A DNA stretch of 64,000 bases from JAEXNA01 sp037189585 (GTDB lineage Bacteria; Vulcanimicrobiota; Xenobia; Xenobiales; JADMJV01), in contig JBBCJA010000034.1 in the NCBI GenBank assembly GCA_037189585.1, forward strand, positions 1 to 64,000, in the 5' to 3' direction. Shown one piece after another: positions 45,592-53,830 of this stretch (position 1 is its first letter; each line of letters starts with the position of its first letter). A model generated the notes under the pieces. That model was not told the DNA's origin, did no database searches, and was given only the letters and a program-made list of their open reading frames with translations. The position numbers and the translations under genes were made by a program.

Positions 45592-45612
45592 CGATTTCCG
45601 ACTCGGAAATCG
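45592..45612. promoter_or_regulatory. Perfect palindrome upstream of the lysine-rich protein gene
   Basis: CGATTTCCGA and TCGGAAATCG are perfect 10-base arms around one C. Related half sites (GGATTTCC at ~45581, CGGATTT at ~45611) flank it, giving a cluster of GATTTCC elements ending 54 bp upstream of the start codon. This looks like an operator. Confidence 0.55.
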
Positions 45613-45660
45613 GATTTGTCGATATCCGGGAGCGACTCGCGGCGGGTGGGTTCGTAGAAT

Positions 45661-45696
45661 GAGAACAGCTCCCGAGTTTCCTCGAGAGCTGTTCTC
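45661..45696 (-). terminator. Strong hairpin after the glycoside hydrolase gene
   Basis: Arms GAGAACAGCTC/GAGCTGTTCTC plus CGAG/CTCG with one mismatch close on a TTTC loop, which on the minus strand is GAAA, a GNRA tetraloop. It begins 19 nt after the stop at 45715. No U-run follows, so it may stabilise the 3' end or pause polymerase and not act as an intrinsic terminator. Confidence 0.55.
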
Positions 45697-45714
45697 GGTA
45701 AGAGCCCTGACCCC

Positions 45715-47445
45715 TTAGCGGACCGGGGCGAAGGCGTTGGTGACGGCGTCGAGCAAAGCTTGACGCGGTGTCAGGATATCGGGGAGGTTGTTAGCCGTTT
45801 TCGCGTTCCTGTTGAAGGGGCTGTAGACTGCGGTCGTGGTCGCGGGCCGTTCGGGGTGGGTGGCGACGGAGTGCAGGCCAAAACCTTCCTCGTCGTAGAA
45901 GCCGTTGGGCATCTGAGTGGGATCGATTTTGACTCCACCCTCGTGAGTTGTGATGCTGGTGGTGTAGTTGCCGGGACTCGGGTCTTGCTTCCAGTGCTCG
46001 TCACACCATTCGAAGTAGAACATCCCGGCCACGATATTGTCGGCCAGAGCGATGGGAATCATTCTGCTCATCGCGGTCGCCGCGTTGGAGATTGTAGTGG
46101 CATCGGCGTAAATCGAGTTCACGCCCTCCTGCGTGGGTTTGTTGCCATCGGAGATTGCGTCGATGGAGTGACTTGTGGCCGGAACTCCGAATTCGGTGAA
46201 GAGCACGGGCTTGGTAGCCCCTTCCAGATCTTTATAGGGGGCAAGAGTGGGACCGATGACTGACCCTTGGAAAGAGTTGATACCCCAATAGTCGATGCTG
46301 CCGCCGTATTGTGCCATGTAGCTCTTGGCTGACCTTGCGTTGGGCGGGGCGTCGAAGTAGGCGAAGCCGATCAGCTTGTCGGGTGTGGCCGCCTTACCTT
46401 CGTCGGCGTACTTTTTGATCTGGCCCCAGTAGAAGTCGGACTCAGCGGTGTCTTCGCCCCATTGCTCAAGACCTCCGATCTCGTTGAAGAAGGTATAGCC
46501 CATGACCGCGGGATGATCTTTGGTCTGTTGCAATGTCTTGCTGTAGACTCGTTCCCAGTTGGCGCGGTTGCCCGGATTGCCGTTCCGCAGGAAGCAGTCG
46601 GAGGGCATGGGGACGCCGACCATCACGTAGACAGGGTTGTGACCGTTGTTCCAGCAAGCGTCCAGAAACTTTTTGTGGTCACGGTCTTGGGGAGGATTGG
46701 TGAACCGTCCCGAGCTATCGACATGTTCGGCGACCAGGGCGTACAGGCGGACCGAGTTGAATCTGGTGCGGATATTCTCGAGGTCTCTCTTCCAGACTTT
46801 CTCCCAGTCCAGTAGGTCCGTTCTTTCTCCGGCGATATAGAAGCCGTCCCAGAAAACGTCACCAAAGTTTGGACCGTCCTTGTTGGAAGCGCCAATGGGC
46901 GTCGGGGAGTAGCCCACCCCTCGCACGGCAAAGGGACTCGAGCCTTGAGGAGCGATGTCATTTCCCGGATTTCCGTAGGCCTCCAGGTTGAAGCGGGCGG
47001 GGCTAAGCGATGTCGTCCAAACGGTCTTGCCTGGCCTGGCCTCAAACAAGCGCGGAGCATCAGGACTAGAAAGGCGATCTTGCTGGGCCAGAGTGGTCGC
47101 GGTACCCACAGCGTGGTAGGACTCGAAGAGGGCGAAGCCTCCGTTGCGGAGATAGTCGATCTCCAAAAAGGCAGCGCCCGCTGGGACATCGTCGATAACA
47201 AAGTCGGTGCCGGTGAGAGGGATCTCGGCCACACCGCCCACCCTGTTTCCACTTCCATCCACAAACACCGCATGAATGCTGTCCACCTCTTCCGGAAGTG
47301 CGCTGTCGTCAAATCTTAAGACGACTCGATTGTCTGGACCGGGAGCCTGTCCAGAGCCTCTTGAATAGATGTCGCGGTCACTTGAACCACAACCGGAGAG
47401 CATTGACCCAACCAAGAGGACGATGCTCAATAGTCTCACTCGCAT
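45715..47445 (-). CDS. Lipoprotein glycoside hydrolase (TIM-barrel, GH72/GH-A-like), 576 aa
   Basis: Residues 1-19 are a lipoprotein signal with lipobox LSGC. A beta-rich ~130-residue domain follows, then a TIM-barrel region starting AVRGVGYSPTPIG (~175) as in beta-1,3-glucanosyltransferase-like GH72 and related clan A enzymes. The acid/base candidate is in TFFNEIGG (~325) and the nucleophile in LFTEFGVPA (~420), in the order expected for retaining clan A enzymes. It is probably surface- or periplasm-facing and acts on beta-glucans (inference). The gene is divergent from the ECF sigma factor gene. Confidence 0.8.
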   Translation of the reverse strand: MRVRLLSIVLLVGSMLSGCGSSDRDIYSRGSGQAPGPDNRVVLRFDDSALPEEVDSIHAVFVDGSGNRVGGVAEIPLTGTDFVIDDVPAGAAFLEIDYLRNGGFALFESYHAVGTATTLAQQDRLSSPDAPRLFEARPGKTVWTTSLSPARFNLEAYGNPGNDIAPQGSSPFAVRGVGYSPTPIGASNKDGPNFGDVFWDGFYIAGERTDLLDWEKVWKRDLENIRTRFNSVRLYALVAEHVDSSGRFTNPPQDRDHKKFLDACWNNGHNPVYVMVGVPMPSDCFLRNGNPGNRANWERVYSKTLQQTKDHPAVMGYTFFNEIGGLEQWGEDTAESDFYWGQIKKYADEGKAATPDKLIGFAYFDAPPNARSAKSYMAQYGGSIDYWGINSFQGSVIGPTLAPYKDLEGATKPVLFTEFGVPATSHSIDAISDGNKPTQEGVNSIYADATTISNAATAMSRMIPIALADNIVAGMFYFEWCDEHWKQDPSPGNYTTSITTHEGGVKIDPTQMPNGFYDEEGFGLHSVATHPERPATTTAVYSPFNRNAKTANNLPDILTPRQALLDAVTNAFAPVR

Positions 47446-47691
47446 GAAATTTCCTCGCTTTCCTATCTAGTCCACCCTCAGTTCGCCTAAGAACAACGCT
47501 TGAGGTGGATGCTCAAGAGCCAGGACGCACTCGCCCCCAAGAAAGTTCCAAAAAGATTTTAGGAACTTTCCAGCAAGGGTGGGCGTCTTACCTGTAAGCT
47601 TGCAAGATGATTTAGTAGAAGATAAAATCTGTCGATTTGGGAGGATAGAGGTGTTTTCACAACCACGACGGCCCTCCCACTCACTGAGATC
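47446..47691. promoter_or_regulatory. Divergent region with inverted repeat (glycoside hydrolase / ECF sigma)
   Basis: GAAAGTTCC (47541-47549) and GGAACTTTC (47562-47570) are perfect 9-base arms around an A/T-rich 12-base spacer. The repeat may be an operator or a transcript hairpin between the two divergent genes. No certain ECF -35/-10 signature was identified. Confidence 0.5.
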
Positions 47692-48219
47692 ATGGGCCAG
47701 AACTCGAACTTCGAAGATGTTTACGAAGAGCACGCTGACTTCGTGTACAGCCTGTCTCGACGTCTGTCTCGGGGCAATGCCGACGCCGAGGACCTCTTTC
47801 AGGAGGTTTTTTTGCGAGTTCACCGCTTTCTGCCAAAGTTCCAGGGCGGTTCGGTCAGGGGCTGGCTGCGCCGCATCGTGGTGAACACGAACTCGTCCCT
47901 GAAACGGGGCAAGAAGAACCAGGCTGTGGCCCATCTTGACGAGATGGAAGGTTGGAAAGAGAGCATCGCCGACAGCGGGGAGACTCCTGACGAGGCGGCT
48001 GAAAGGACCAGCACCCGAGAGGGCTTGGAGCATGCTCTGGCTCATCTGAGCGAGGACTTTCGCACTGTCTTGATCCTGCGGGAAGTTGAAGACCTCGACT
48101 ACTCAGAGATTGCGGAAGTGTTGAATGTACCGGTGGGCACGGTGCGCTCTCGGCTTGCCCGCGCGCGTATGGCCCTACGAAAAGAGTTGGAGGAGGCGAC
48201 CACGATTGCCGCAGGATGA
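47692..48219 (+). CDS. ECF-family RNA polymerase sigma factor, 175 aa
   Basis: Region 2 (~10-75: DAEDLFQEVFLRVHRFLP, GWLRRIVVNTNSS) and region 4 (~110-165: LSEDFRTVLILREVEDLDYSEIAEVLNVPVGTVRSRLARAR) are complete, with a short linker. It directs polymerase to specific promoters; ECF factors usually activate their own operon. The next gene overlaps and encodes a membrane protein with an anti-sigma-like N-terminus, so activity is probably controlled from the envelope. Confidence 0.93.
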   Translation: MGQNSNFEDVYEEHADFVYSLSRRLSRGNADAEDLFQEVFLRVHRFLPKFQGGSVRGWLRRIVVNTNSSLKRGKKNQAVAHLDEMEGWKESIADSGETPDEAAERTSTREGLEHALAHLSEDFRTVLILREVEDLDYSEIAEVLNVPVGTVRSRLARARMALRKELEEATTIAAG

Positions 48220-48994
48220 GCGACTCATAGAGCTGATTTCGGGTTCGCTCGACGACGCCCTGACCTCTGATGAGGAGGCGGAACTGGAAGCGGCTTTGGC
48301 CGCTTCGGCGGAAGCGCGCCAGTTGGCCGCCGAGCTGCGTCAAGACCGTCAAGCTTTGCGCGGCCTGCCCAAGCTCGTCACTCCGGAGAGCCTCAAACAG
48401 AGCACCCTTGTGAAAGTCAGAGCGGCCGAGCCTCCAGTATCAAGCCGTCCTTGGCAAAGGGTGCTCTTGCTGGCCGCGAGCATGGCGCTTGTGGTGGGAA
48501 TCTTCAACACCTTTCGATTCAGTAAGGCTACCGCCACCACACTCTATCTTAGCCCCGGACGCCTGACCATGCGGACGGACTCGCTCAGTCAGGAGCTGCA
48601 CCTGTCTGCCGGTGGCGGCACGAGCTCGCACACGATGGTTTCGGAGAACGTCTCCGGCGAGTTCCTCCGTGGTAAGACCGCTCGGGTACACCTTCTGGGT
48701 GACGCCGGGGCGGTTCCTGGTGGGAAGTTAGCGGTGCGCTTGCACTTCGACTTCGACGGGGATGGCCAGGTCGATCTGCACAGCCCTTCCCGCGTCATCG
48801 AGGTGGACGGTACCGTAGGATATCAGAATTTGGTCTGCGCTTTCCCTCCCATGGAAGGTATGAAGGACCTGCGTAACGGTACGGTTCACCTGGAGATCGC
48901 CTGTGAGACTGGGCCGCCTTTGAAGCTGAGACTGGACCCTCAGCAGGCTCGCGTGGAGCTTCCCTTCGCGGGTCTCAAAGCCCAGGCGAGTTGA
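48206..48994 (+). CDS. Putative membrane anti-sigma factor, 262 aa
   Basis: The start is taken as TTG 48206, with GGAGGAGGCG about 8 nt upstream and overlapping the sigma stop by 14 nt; a longer in-frame reading lies inside the sigma gene. Residues ~1-80 are acidic and helical like RseA-type anti-sigma domains (LISGSLDDALTSDEEAELE), with no zinc-binding His/Cys. A membrane helix spans ~90-108. A C-terminal ~150-residue beta-rich domain faces outside and contains FDFDGDGQVDLH, a calcium-type loop. Role inferred from the sigma neighbour. Confidence 0.8.
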   Translation: MPQDERLIELISGSLDDALTSDEEAELEAALAASAEARQLAAELRQDRQALRGLPKLVTPESLKQSTLVKVRAAEPPVSSRPWQRVLLLAASMALVVGIFNTFRFSKATATTLYLSPGRLTMRTDSLSQELHLSAGGGTSSHTMVSENVSGEFLRGKTARVHLLGDAGAVPGGKLAVRLHFDFDGDGQVDLHSPSRVIEVDGTVGYQNLVCAFPPMEGMKDLRNGTVHLEIACETGPPLKLRLDPQQARVELPFAGLKAQAS

Positions 48995-48996
48995 TC

Positions 48997-49332
48997 CTAA
49001 GCGGCGATGTGCCGGCGGATGGCCGTGCCCACGAGAACGCAGGAGTTGAGTTTCTCCCATTCCAGGCCGGCTTCCCAGCCACTGTCGGTCTGGCGGAGCC
49101 AAGCTACCCGGGCCAAGCCTTCGAATTGAGAGCCCATCTGACCAGGCAGGCTGGCGCCGAAGCGGATACGCTGGTTCTCAAGCGACTGCGAGACGGCGCC
49201 CCGTAGACGGATTCGGGCGCCATCCTCCGACAGGTCCACGAGGTCGGCCAGGAACCCGGGTAGGCTGGCGGAGCGAAGGCTCATCTGGACGGGAGTGCGG
49301 GCGACGTGGCGTTGGTTCTTTTCACTAAGCAT
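48997..49332 (-). CDS. PilZ-domain protein (c-di-GMP receptor type), 111 aa
   Basis: The c-di-GMP motifs are intact: RHVAR (R8-x3-R12) and DLSEDG (D-x-S-x2-G, ~33-38), followed by the small beta barrel to the end. No other domain is present. It is expected to bind c-di-GMP and alter a partner. It is convergent with the anti-sigma gene (2-bp gap) and divergent from a zinc-ribbon membrane protein. Confidence 0.88.
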   Translation of the reverse strand: MLSEKNQRHVARTPVQMSLRSASLPGFLADLVDLSEDGARIRLRGAVSQSLENQRIRFGASLPGQMGSQFEGLARVAWLRQTDSGWEAGLEWEKLNSCVLVGTAIRRHIAA

Positions 49333-49395
49333 TGTGGTCGAGTCTCCTCTGTTGTGTTGTTGAACTCATCATAGGGCCACCCGACCCATCAGCTA

Positions 49396-49411
49396 TGTGA
49401 CCGAGATCACC
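49396..49411. promoter_or_regulatory. CRP/FNR-like site between PilZ and zinc-ribbon genes
   Basis: TGTGACCGAGATCACC matches the CRP/FNR-superfamily consensus TGTGA-N6-TCACA with one mismatch. It lies 64 bp upstream of the PilZ start and about 115 bp upstream of the divergent gene, in an otherwise AT-rich gap. Confidence 0.45.
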
Positions 49412-49525
49412 GTCACAAAATTGTTACAAACTGGTCTTTTTTTGCAGTTGATGACGGCGAGGTCGAAAGGTTTGAACGCAATCTGATTCAAGGTTATTCT
49501 ATTGGCCTGGAGAACGGTTTTGGAT

Positions 49526-50410
49526 ATGAGAACGAGCCCAAGCTGCCCTGATTGTCATCGGCCGAAGGAGAGGATTGTTCGACAATGCCGGTGGCGCTGT
49601 GACTGTGGGCGAGCATTGGAATTCCGGGGCCTGCACCAGTTGATCCGTGTGCCTCTCATTGGGATGAGCTTCCTACTCTCATTTCTGTTGATCGTGATGG
49701 CTCTTTTCGAACTTCAACCGTCGGCGGGCTACGATACGGAGGTACTTCTGATTCAAGTGTCGCTCAGTGCTGCTGTTCTGGTCGCTATGGGGTGTTCCCG
49801 TTTTCTCCCGAAGGTCAAACCGGCGCGCGGCAGTCAGTTGGCTTTAAGTTGGAAACCCGAGAAACTCAAGGTCCCTAAGCGACCCGGTGGGGATTCGACG
49901 CTGGCCGGTAGTTGGCCGTATCGGTCGACCAGTTCTAGCTCGGACGAGCGCTTTAAGCTGCATTCCTGCGGCGGGGGCTGTCTGCTTTTTTTTCTTCTCT
50001 CCATGGTGAATCCCTGGCTGGGTTTGCTGGGGCCTTTGTTGATCTTGTGGTCCTGGTGCTCGAGGGGGTCTTCGACGGGGACGCTGCGCGTGGACCGGCA
50101 ACGAGAGGGGATTGTGCTTGAGCCGAGCGGGCACTTCTTTCCCCGGGACGAGCTGTTTTTGGTGGGCTCGGACACCATCACTGTTCCTGATCCCAATGAG
50201 GCTGGAACCGTCACGGCTCGGGCCCCCGCCATTATCACTCTCCATGGAGACGTGCTCCGAGCTGAAGTGGAACCAGACAGTAGCGTTGACGAGGTCGCCC
50301 GTGGGATCGCCGAAGAGCTGGGACTACCTCTTATGCTTAGCCGTGGCCGGCTCTTCGTGGAGAAGATCCCCGGAAAGGGGACCGCCGTTTATTACGGTAC
50401 CCCACCCTAA
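49526..50410 (+). CDS. Membrane protein with N-terminal zinc-ribbon-like cysteines, ~294 aa
   Basis: The start is set at ATG 49526, directly before the CPDC...CRWRCDCG cysteine cluster (~7-27), a likely zinc ribbon. Two membrane helices follow (~40-62, ~72-92), then a basic linker, a further hydrophobic pair (~150-185) and a beta-rich C-terminal domain (~190-294). A TTG eight codons upstream is the alternative start. No family recognised. Confidence 0.7.
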   Translation: MRTSPSCPDCHRPKERIVRQCRWRCDCGRALEFRGLHQLIRVPLIGMSFLLSFLLIVMALFELQPSAGYDTEVLLIQVSLSAAVLVAMGCSRFLPKVKPARGSQLALSWKPEKLKVPKRPGGDSTLAGSWPYRSTSSSSDERFKLHSCGGGCLLFFLLSMVNPWLGLLGPLLILWSWCSRGSSTGTLRVDRQREGIVLEPSGHFFPRDELFLVGSDTITVPDPNEAGTVTARAPAIITLHGDVLRAEVEPDSSVDEVARGIAEELGLPLMLSRGRLFVEKIPGKGTAVYYGTPP

Positions 50411-50436
50411 GTGAGACTCGGCGCAAAGCGTAAAAG

Positions 50437-51549
50437 TCAGCTTGGTGATTGACGGGCTCGCTTGCGGTAAATGGCCAGGTATCGATTCACAAGCTTTCGT
50501 CCACTGGTTTCCGTTTGTTGGTAAGAGCTGTCGTAAAGGACGTCTGAGTCAAAGTGGCGGCCCGCGCACAACCCGTCAGAATAGCCGAATCGATTCGCAA
50601 GCGCCTCCGCAACTTCTAAGTACTGGTCCTGAAAGGACTGCTCGCTCCAGAACACCGGATTCTCAAAGAGGAGTGAGAAGGCTTCACCAGCTTCTCCTTC
50701 GTCCACGTCCCCTCGGAGTCCACCGAGTATCGCCATGACTTGGAATGTCTGAATGTCTTTGGACGTTGCGTAGTGAGGCAAGTCCCGAATGGCTCTAGCG
50801 GCATCGAGGGGGCCGCGACAAGAGTCGATGGCCCAGGAAGCCCTGGCTAACAGGCGAGCTCGCTGCTCTTGAGTCTGCTGCACTCTAGTGCCGGCGACGG
50901 AGCTGAGCTGAGACTTCATCTCCCGAAGAGGCTTGCTGGTTGCTAGCGAAGGTAGTTTTTGGAACAGAAGCTCTATCTGGTCCAGGCTGTCGGATTTCTC
51001 CTCCAGCGAAGCGGCGGCGATAAAATAACGCCCGATCTGAAGCTGGAGAAACTCCGAACCGAGGTAGTGGTCCGGCTGGCCGATTCGGTTGGCCAATTGG
51101 GTCGCTTCCATGGAGTTGACCGCTAAAGATGCTCCATCCGCCAAGGCTTCAGCTTGGAGCCCTCTGAGTCGAATTCCGACCGGACTCAAGTCGTGAAACT
51201 GGGGAAATCCGGGAATAGGAGTCGTCAACAAGATCACCGAGAAAACATCAGGACAGTATCGTGTCGCTTCACGTAAGACATGAGCTGCCCGCACATGGGC
51301 AGGCTCGGGATCGCTTCCGTCCCCGGCGGGTGGAACAGTGGACCAGTCGCTGGCTTTATTCAGTGAACCGAGTAGAACCCAGACGAAATTCAGTTGTAAG
51401 TAATCGGACTCCGCCAACTCGTCTAACTGGAGAATCGCCTCAGCGGTTTGGAGTGCCATCTGAAAGGTCAGGGCTTCTCTCACGGGTGCCAAGTAGTGTT
51501 TCTGATAGTGGAACTTACTCTTTTCCACGGGCTGTGGCTCGTTGGACAT
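50437..51549 (-). CDS. Helical protein of unknown function, 370 aa
   Basis: The protein is mostly alpha-helical with repeated 30-40-residue units (for example FQMALQTAEAILQLDELAES; LLARASWAIDSCRGPLDAA), like TPR or HEAT repeats but too weak to assign. There is no signal peptide, membrane helix or catalytic motif. It is probably cytoplasmic. Convergent with the zinc-ribbon gene. Confidence 0.7.
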   Translation of the reverse strand: MSNEPQPVEKSKFHYQKHYLAPVREALTFQMALQTAEAILQLDELAESDYLQLNFVWVLLGSLNKASDWSTVPPAGDGSDPEPAHVRAAHVLREATRYCPDVFSVILLTTPIPGFPQFHDLSPVGIRLRGLQAEALADGASLAVNSMEATQLANRIGQPDHYLGSEFLQLQIGRYFIAAASLEEKSDSLDQIELLFQKLPSLATSKPLREMKSQLSSVAGTRVQQTQEQRARLLARASWAIDSCRGPLDAARAIRDLPHYATSKDIQTFQVMAILGGLRGDVDEGEAGEAFSLLFENPVFWSEQSFQDQYLEVAEALANRFGYSDGLCAGRHFDSDVLYDSSYQQTETSGRKLVNRYLAIYRKRARQSPS

Positions 51550-51704
51550 AGTTTAATGTTTGCGTATTTGCCTCGACAGCCTCCTGTCTCCACCCAAGTT
51601 CACATACCAGGTCGAAAGAGTTTACTCTATTGACATAAGTCGCGGAGATTTTCGAACCTGTGCCCCAAGCTCGCGTGACTAAGCTGATGGTCAAGATATC
51701 AAAC

Positions 51705-51722
51705 GTCGGCGGGAGAGCCGAC
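51705..51722 (+). promoter_or_regulatory. 5'-leader hairpin before the 187-aa gene
   Basis: GTCGGC and GCCGAC arms around GGGAGA lie just upstream of the AAGGAGA ribosome site of the gene at 51739. The loop is purine-rich. It could affect translation; no riboswitch class is suggested. Confidence 0.35.
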
Positions 51723-51738
51723 ACTGAAGGAGACCCCT

Positions 51739-52302
51739 ATGCTCACACCTCTAGCCACGACCCGCACCCCTGTCACACTCCCCGCGACAAATTCACGGTT
51801 TCGTAAGCAGGCCGGCTCTTCCGGTGATGGTTCCACGTCTGCCGGAGAGCGATTCCAGTCCGGTGAAAGCCGGCCTGAGTGGATGGACCTGGGGCGCCAG
51901 CGGTGGACCCTGGTCAGCGCCAACACAGCTTCCACCACCAAGGTGAAGAGAGCGATGGAGGACCCTCGGGTGAAGTCGGGTCTGGCCAAGTTCTCTCCGG
52001 ATCTGCAGCGGCAAGTCGGTGCTCTGAGCGACGCTCAACTCAAGGTGTTGAAAGGCGGGATGTCCGGCACGACCAAAGTCGGTCCGCTGACGGTCGACAA
52101 TCGCCAGGCCTTCATTAAGGGTTCGGTAGCCATGAAGAGCATCTGGGGCAATGTTCGCCAGACCATCACCGATGCCCGGACCAAGTATAAGATGATCAAT
52201 CCGGCCGAGGAAAAGGCTCTGCACAAGCTGGTCGACACGGTTTCTCCGCTCAAGCCCGAGCAACGCAAGCAGCTGGCGGAGCTAATGGACCTGGTCCGCT
52301 GA
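51739..52302 (+). CDS. Small polar protein of unknown function, 187 aa
   Basis: A strong AAGGAGACCCC site precedes the ATG. Residues 1-50 are Thr/Ser/Pro-rich and disordered (MLTPLATTRTPVTLP...). Residues ~65-187 are a compact helical domain with basic character (VKSGLAKFSPDLQRQVGALS; RTKYKMINPAEEKAL). There is no Sec signal. It is one of several proteins in this window with a disordered Ser/Thr start and no known domain. Function unknown. Confidence 0.72.
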   Translation: MLTPLATTRTPVTLPATNSRFRKQAGSSGDGSTSAGERFQSGESRPEWMDLGRQRWTLVSANTASTTKVKRAMEDPRVKSGLAKFSPDLQRQVGALSDAQLKVLKGGMSGTTKVGPLTVDNRQAFIKGSVAMKSIWGNVRQTITDARTKYKMINPAEEKALHKLVDTVSPLKPEQRKQLAELMDLVR

Positions 52303-52309
52303 AGGGAGG

Positions 52310-52726
52310 TCAGCGCAGTTCGGCCGGTAGTAGACTCTGGGCTTGATTGCGCTTGAGAGGGGTTGGTTTCCCGTTCGAGTCCACCGCCACGTAGGTTAAC
52401 TCGGCCTCTGTCACTTTCACGTCGCGGGTCTCTTCCGACATCATTCTCATGGCGTAGACCTGGACGGAAACGGTGATGGAGGTGCGCCCGAACCTGGTGA
52501 CTTTGGCGAACAGGCTGACCAGGTCGCCCACGTAGACCGGTTCATGAAAGACCACTTCCTTAATGGCCACCGTGACCAGCTTTTGGCTGACGTGGCGACA
52601 CGCCTCCACCGCTCCCGCCTGGTCGATGTAGCTTAGGATCACACCACCGAAGATGGTGCCATGACCGTTGGTGTCGCGCGGCATCATGGCCACCCGAATG
52701 ACAGGTTGATGAACTTCGTTTGTCAT
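52310..52726 (-). CDS. YciA-like acyl-CoA thioesterase (hotdog fold), 138 aa
   Basis: The hotdog thioesterase signature is present: NGHGTIFGGVILSYIDQAG (~20-38), with the catalytic Asp after the Gly-rich turn, and strands VAIKEVVFHEPVYVGD and TSITVSVQVYA. Length is typical of YciA/BACH enzymes, which hydrolyse acyl-CoA in the cytoplasm. It is convergent with the 187-aa gene (7-bp gap). Confidence 0.9.
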   Translation of the reverse strand: MTNEVHQPVIRVAMMPRDTNGHGTIFGGVILSYIDQAGAVEACRHVSQKLVTVAIKEVVFHEPVYVGDLVSLFAKVTRFGRTSITVSVQVYAMRMMSEETRDVKVTEAELTYVAVDSNGKPTPLKRNQAQSLLPAELR

Positions 52727-52737
52727 AGCCCCGCGCT

Positions 52738-52783
52738 TCCACGTGAGGCGCGACGATCTTTCCTATTCTGGCTCCATTCGCGG
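52738..52783 (+). repeat. Short repeated upstream element, copy A
   Basis: TCCACGTGAGGCGCGACGATC and ATTCTGGCTCCATTCGCG match 55525-55603, where the two halves are separated by an extra 30-bp piece. Copy A lies upstream of a small disrupted ORF, copy B just upstream of a hydrolase gene with a TATAAT box. They may be duplicated promoter DNA. Confidence 0.6.
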
Positions 52784-52840
52784 GCTACTGTCGTGACCTT
52801 TTGGAAGATCGATATCAGCGCCTTGAATTGCACAGTGTCT

Positions 52841-53153
52841 ATGCCAGTGTTGGACGATAAGGCCCAAAGCGACATCCGTCGTCGGGTGCCTTTGGTCAGT
52901 AGCCTTCTCCTGGACGGACCCGGACCTGAGAGCTGGAGACTCGTCCGCGCTTTTGGTAGAGGACTCGATCTTGAAGCATCCTCGAGTTAAGATTCTCGGA
53001 CTCCTCTGCCAGAGCCCTCTCATGCGGTTCGCCACCTCCACTCTACCCAACCCGGAGGTCGCGAAGCCTCAGGCCTCTCCTTTGGACCCGAATCAGCCCG
53101 AGTTCGCGGCCGCCTTGAAGCGATTGGCGGAAAGCGCTCCTCAGACCCGGTGA
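52841..53153 (+). other. Two short reading frames, probably remnants
   Basis: A frame from ATG 52841 (MPVLDDKAQSDIRRR...) ends at 52990. A second from about ATG 53022 (MRFATSTLPNPEVAK...) ends at 53153 and overlaps a GTG start as GTGA. Neither is recognisable. The normal codon use suggests they were once coding parts of a larger locus. Confidence 0.4.
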
Positions 53154-53543
53154 TCCATGATCTGCTGTTCGAGATCCGCCTACGCCAACAGGGGCAAGCG
53201 TTCGACCTTCTGGTGGGGCCGCGCTGGGTCGCTCCCATTCTCCACGCGGTTGGAGCAGATTTATGGAGAGAAGGCCACCACCGTCCTTCCTGGCTCAGCC
53301 ATCTATTGCGTGAATGAGAGAAACACGGGGTACTTTACCATTCGCCACCATGACGATGACGGGCAGCCTATCCAGGAAGGCCGTGGCACTTTTCGTGTCC
53401 AGGGTTTGACGTACATTCGGGTTGTAGGCGAAGAGCTCGAGGAGGAGGAGGTCCTGGCTCCCGCCGAAGCGAGCCGGTTGCTCACTCTCTCCGAGACGGA
53501 GCTGTATGAAACGCACAGCCTTTTCCGCAGGGTCCAAATCTAG
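53150..53543 (+). pseudogene. Frameshifted gene of unknown function
   Basis: The GTG 53150 frame gives a sensible start (IHDLLFEIRLRQQGQAFDLL, then LVGPRWVAPILHAVGADL) but stops after 55 codons. The sense continues in another frame as YGEKATTVLPGSAIYCVNE...RGTFRVQGLTYIRVV to TAG 53541. The shift falls between about 53245 and 53275. The family is unknown. Confidence 0.55.
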
Positions 53544-53830
53544 CTTTCAGTTCCGCGCTCACTCTTAAAGAGCCTCCTGTCCGACGCCCAGAGAGCCCTT
53601 CAGTATCACGACTTTGAAACCAGTCCTGCCTGTATTCTAGACTGCTCTGGCCATTTCGCGGAGCAAGAGTTCCGCTTTGTCCCGATCTCTTCAGTCTATT
53701 TTGAAGACGCGATCGCCATTGACGACAACGGTGAGGTGGTGCGAACCGCGTCATCAACGCAAGGTCCCGGGGCGCTAGACCTTCAAGAGCTTCGTAGCCA
53801 GGTATGGGCGGCTCTCCTGGAATGGATGAA
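53544..53830 (+). pseudogene. Coding remnant without a start, directly after a TAG
   Basis: In the same frame as the preceding ORF, immediately after its TAG, well-composed protein sequence runs on (LLSDAQRALQYHDFETSPAC, FVPISSVYFEDAIAIDDNG, LDLQELRSQVWAALLEWM) with no start codon. Either the TAG interrupts one longer gene or a separate gene lost its start. Confidence 0.5.
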
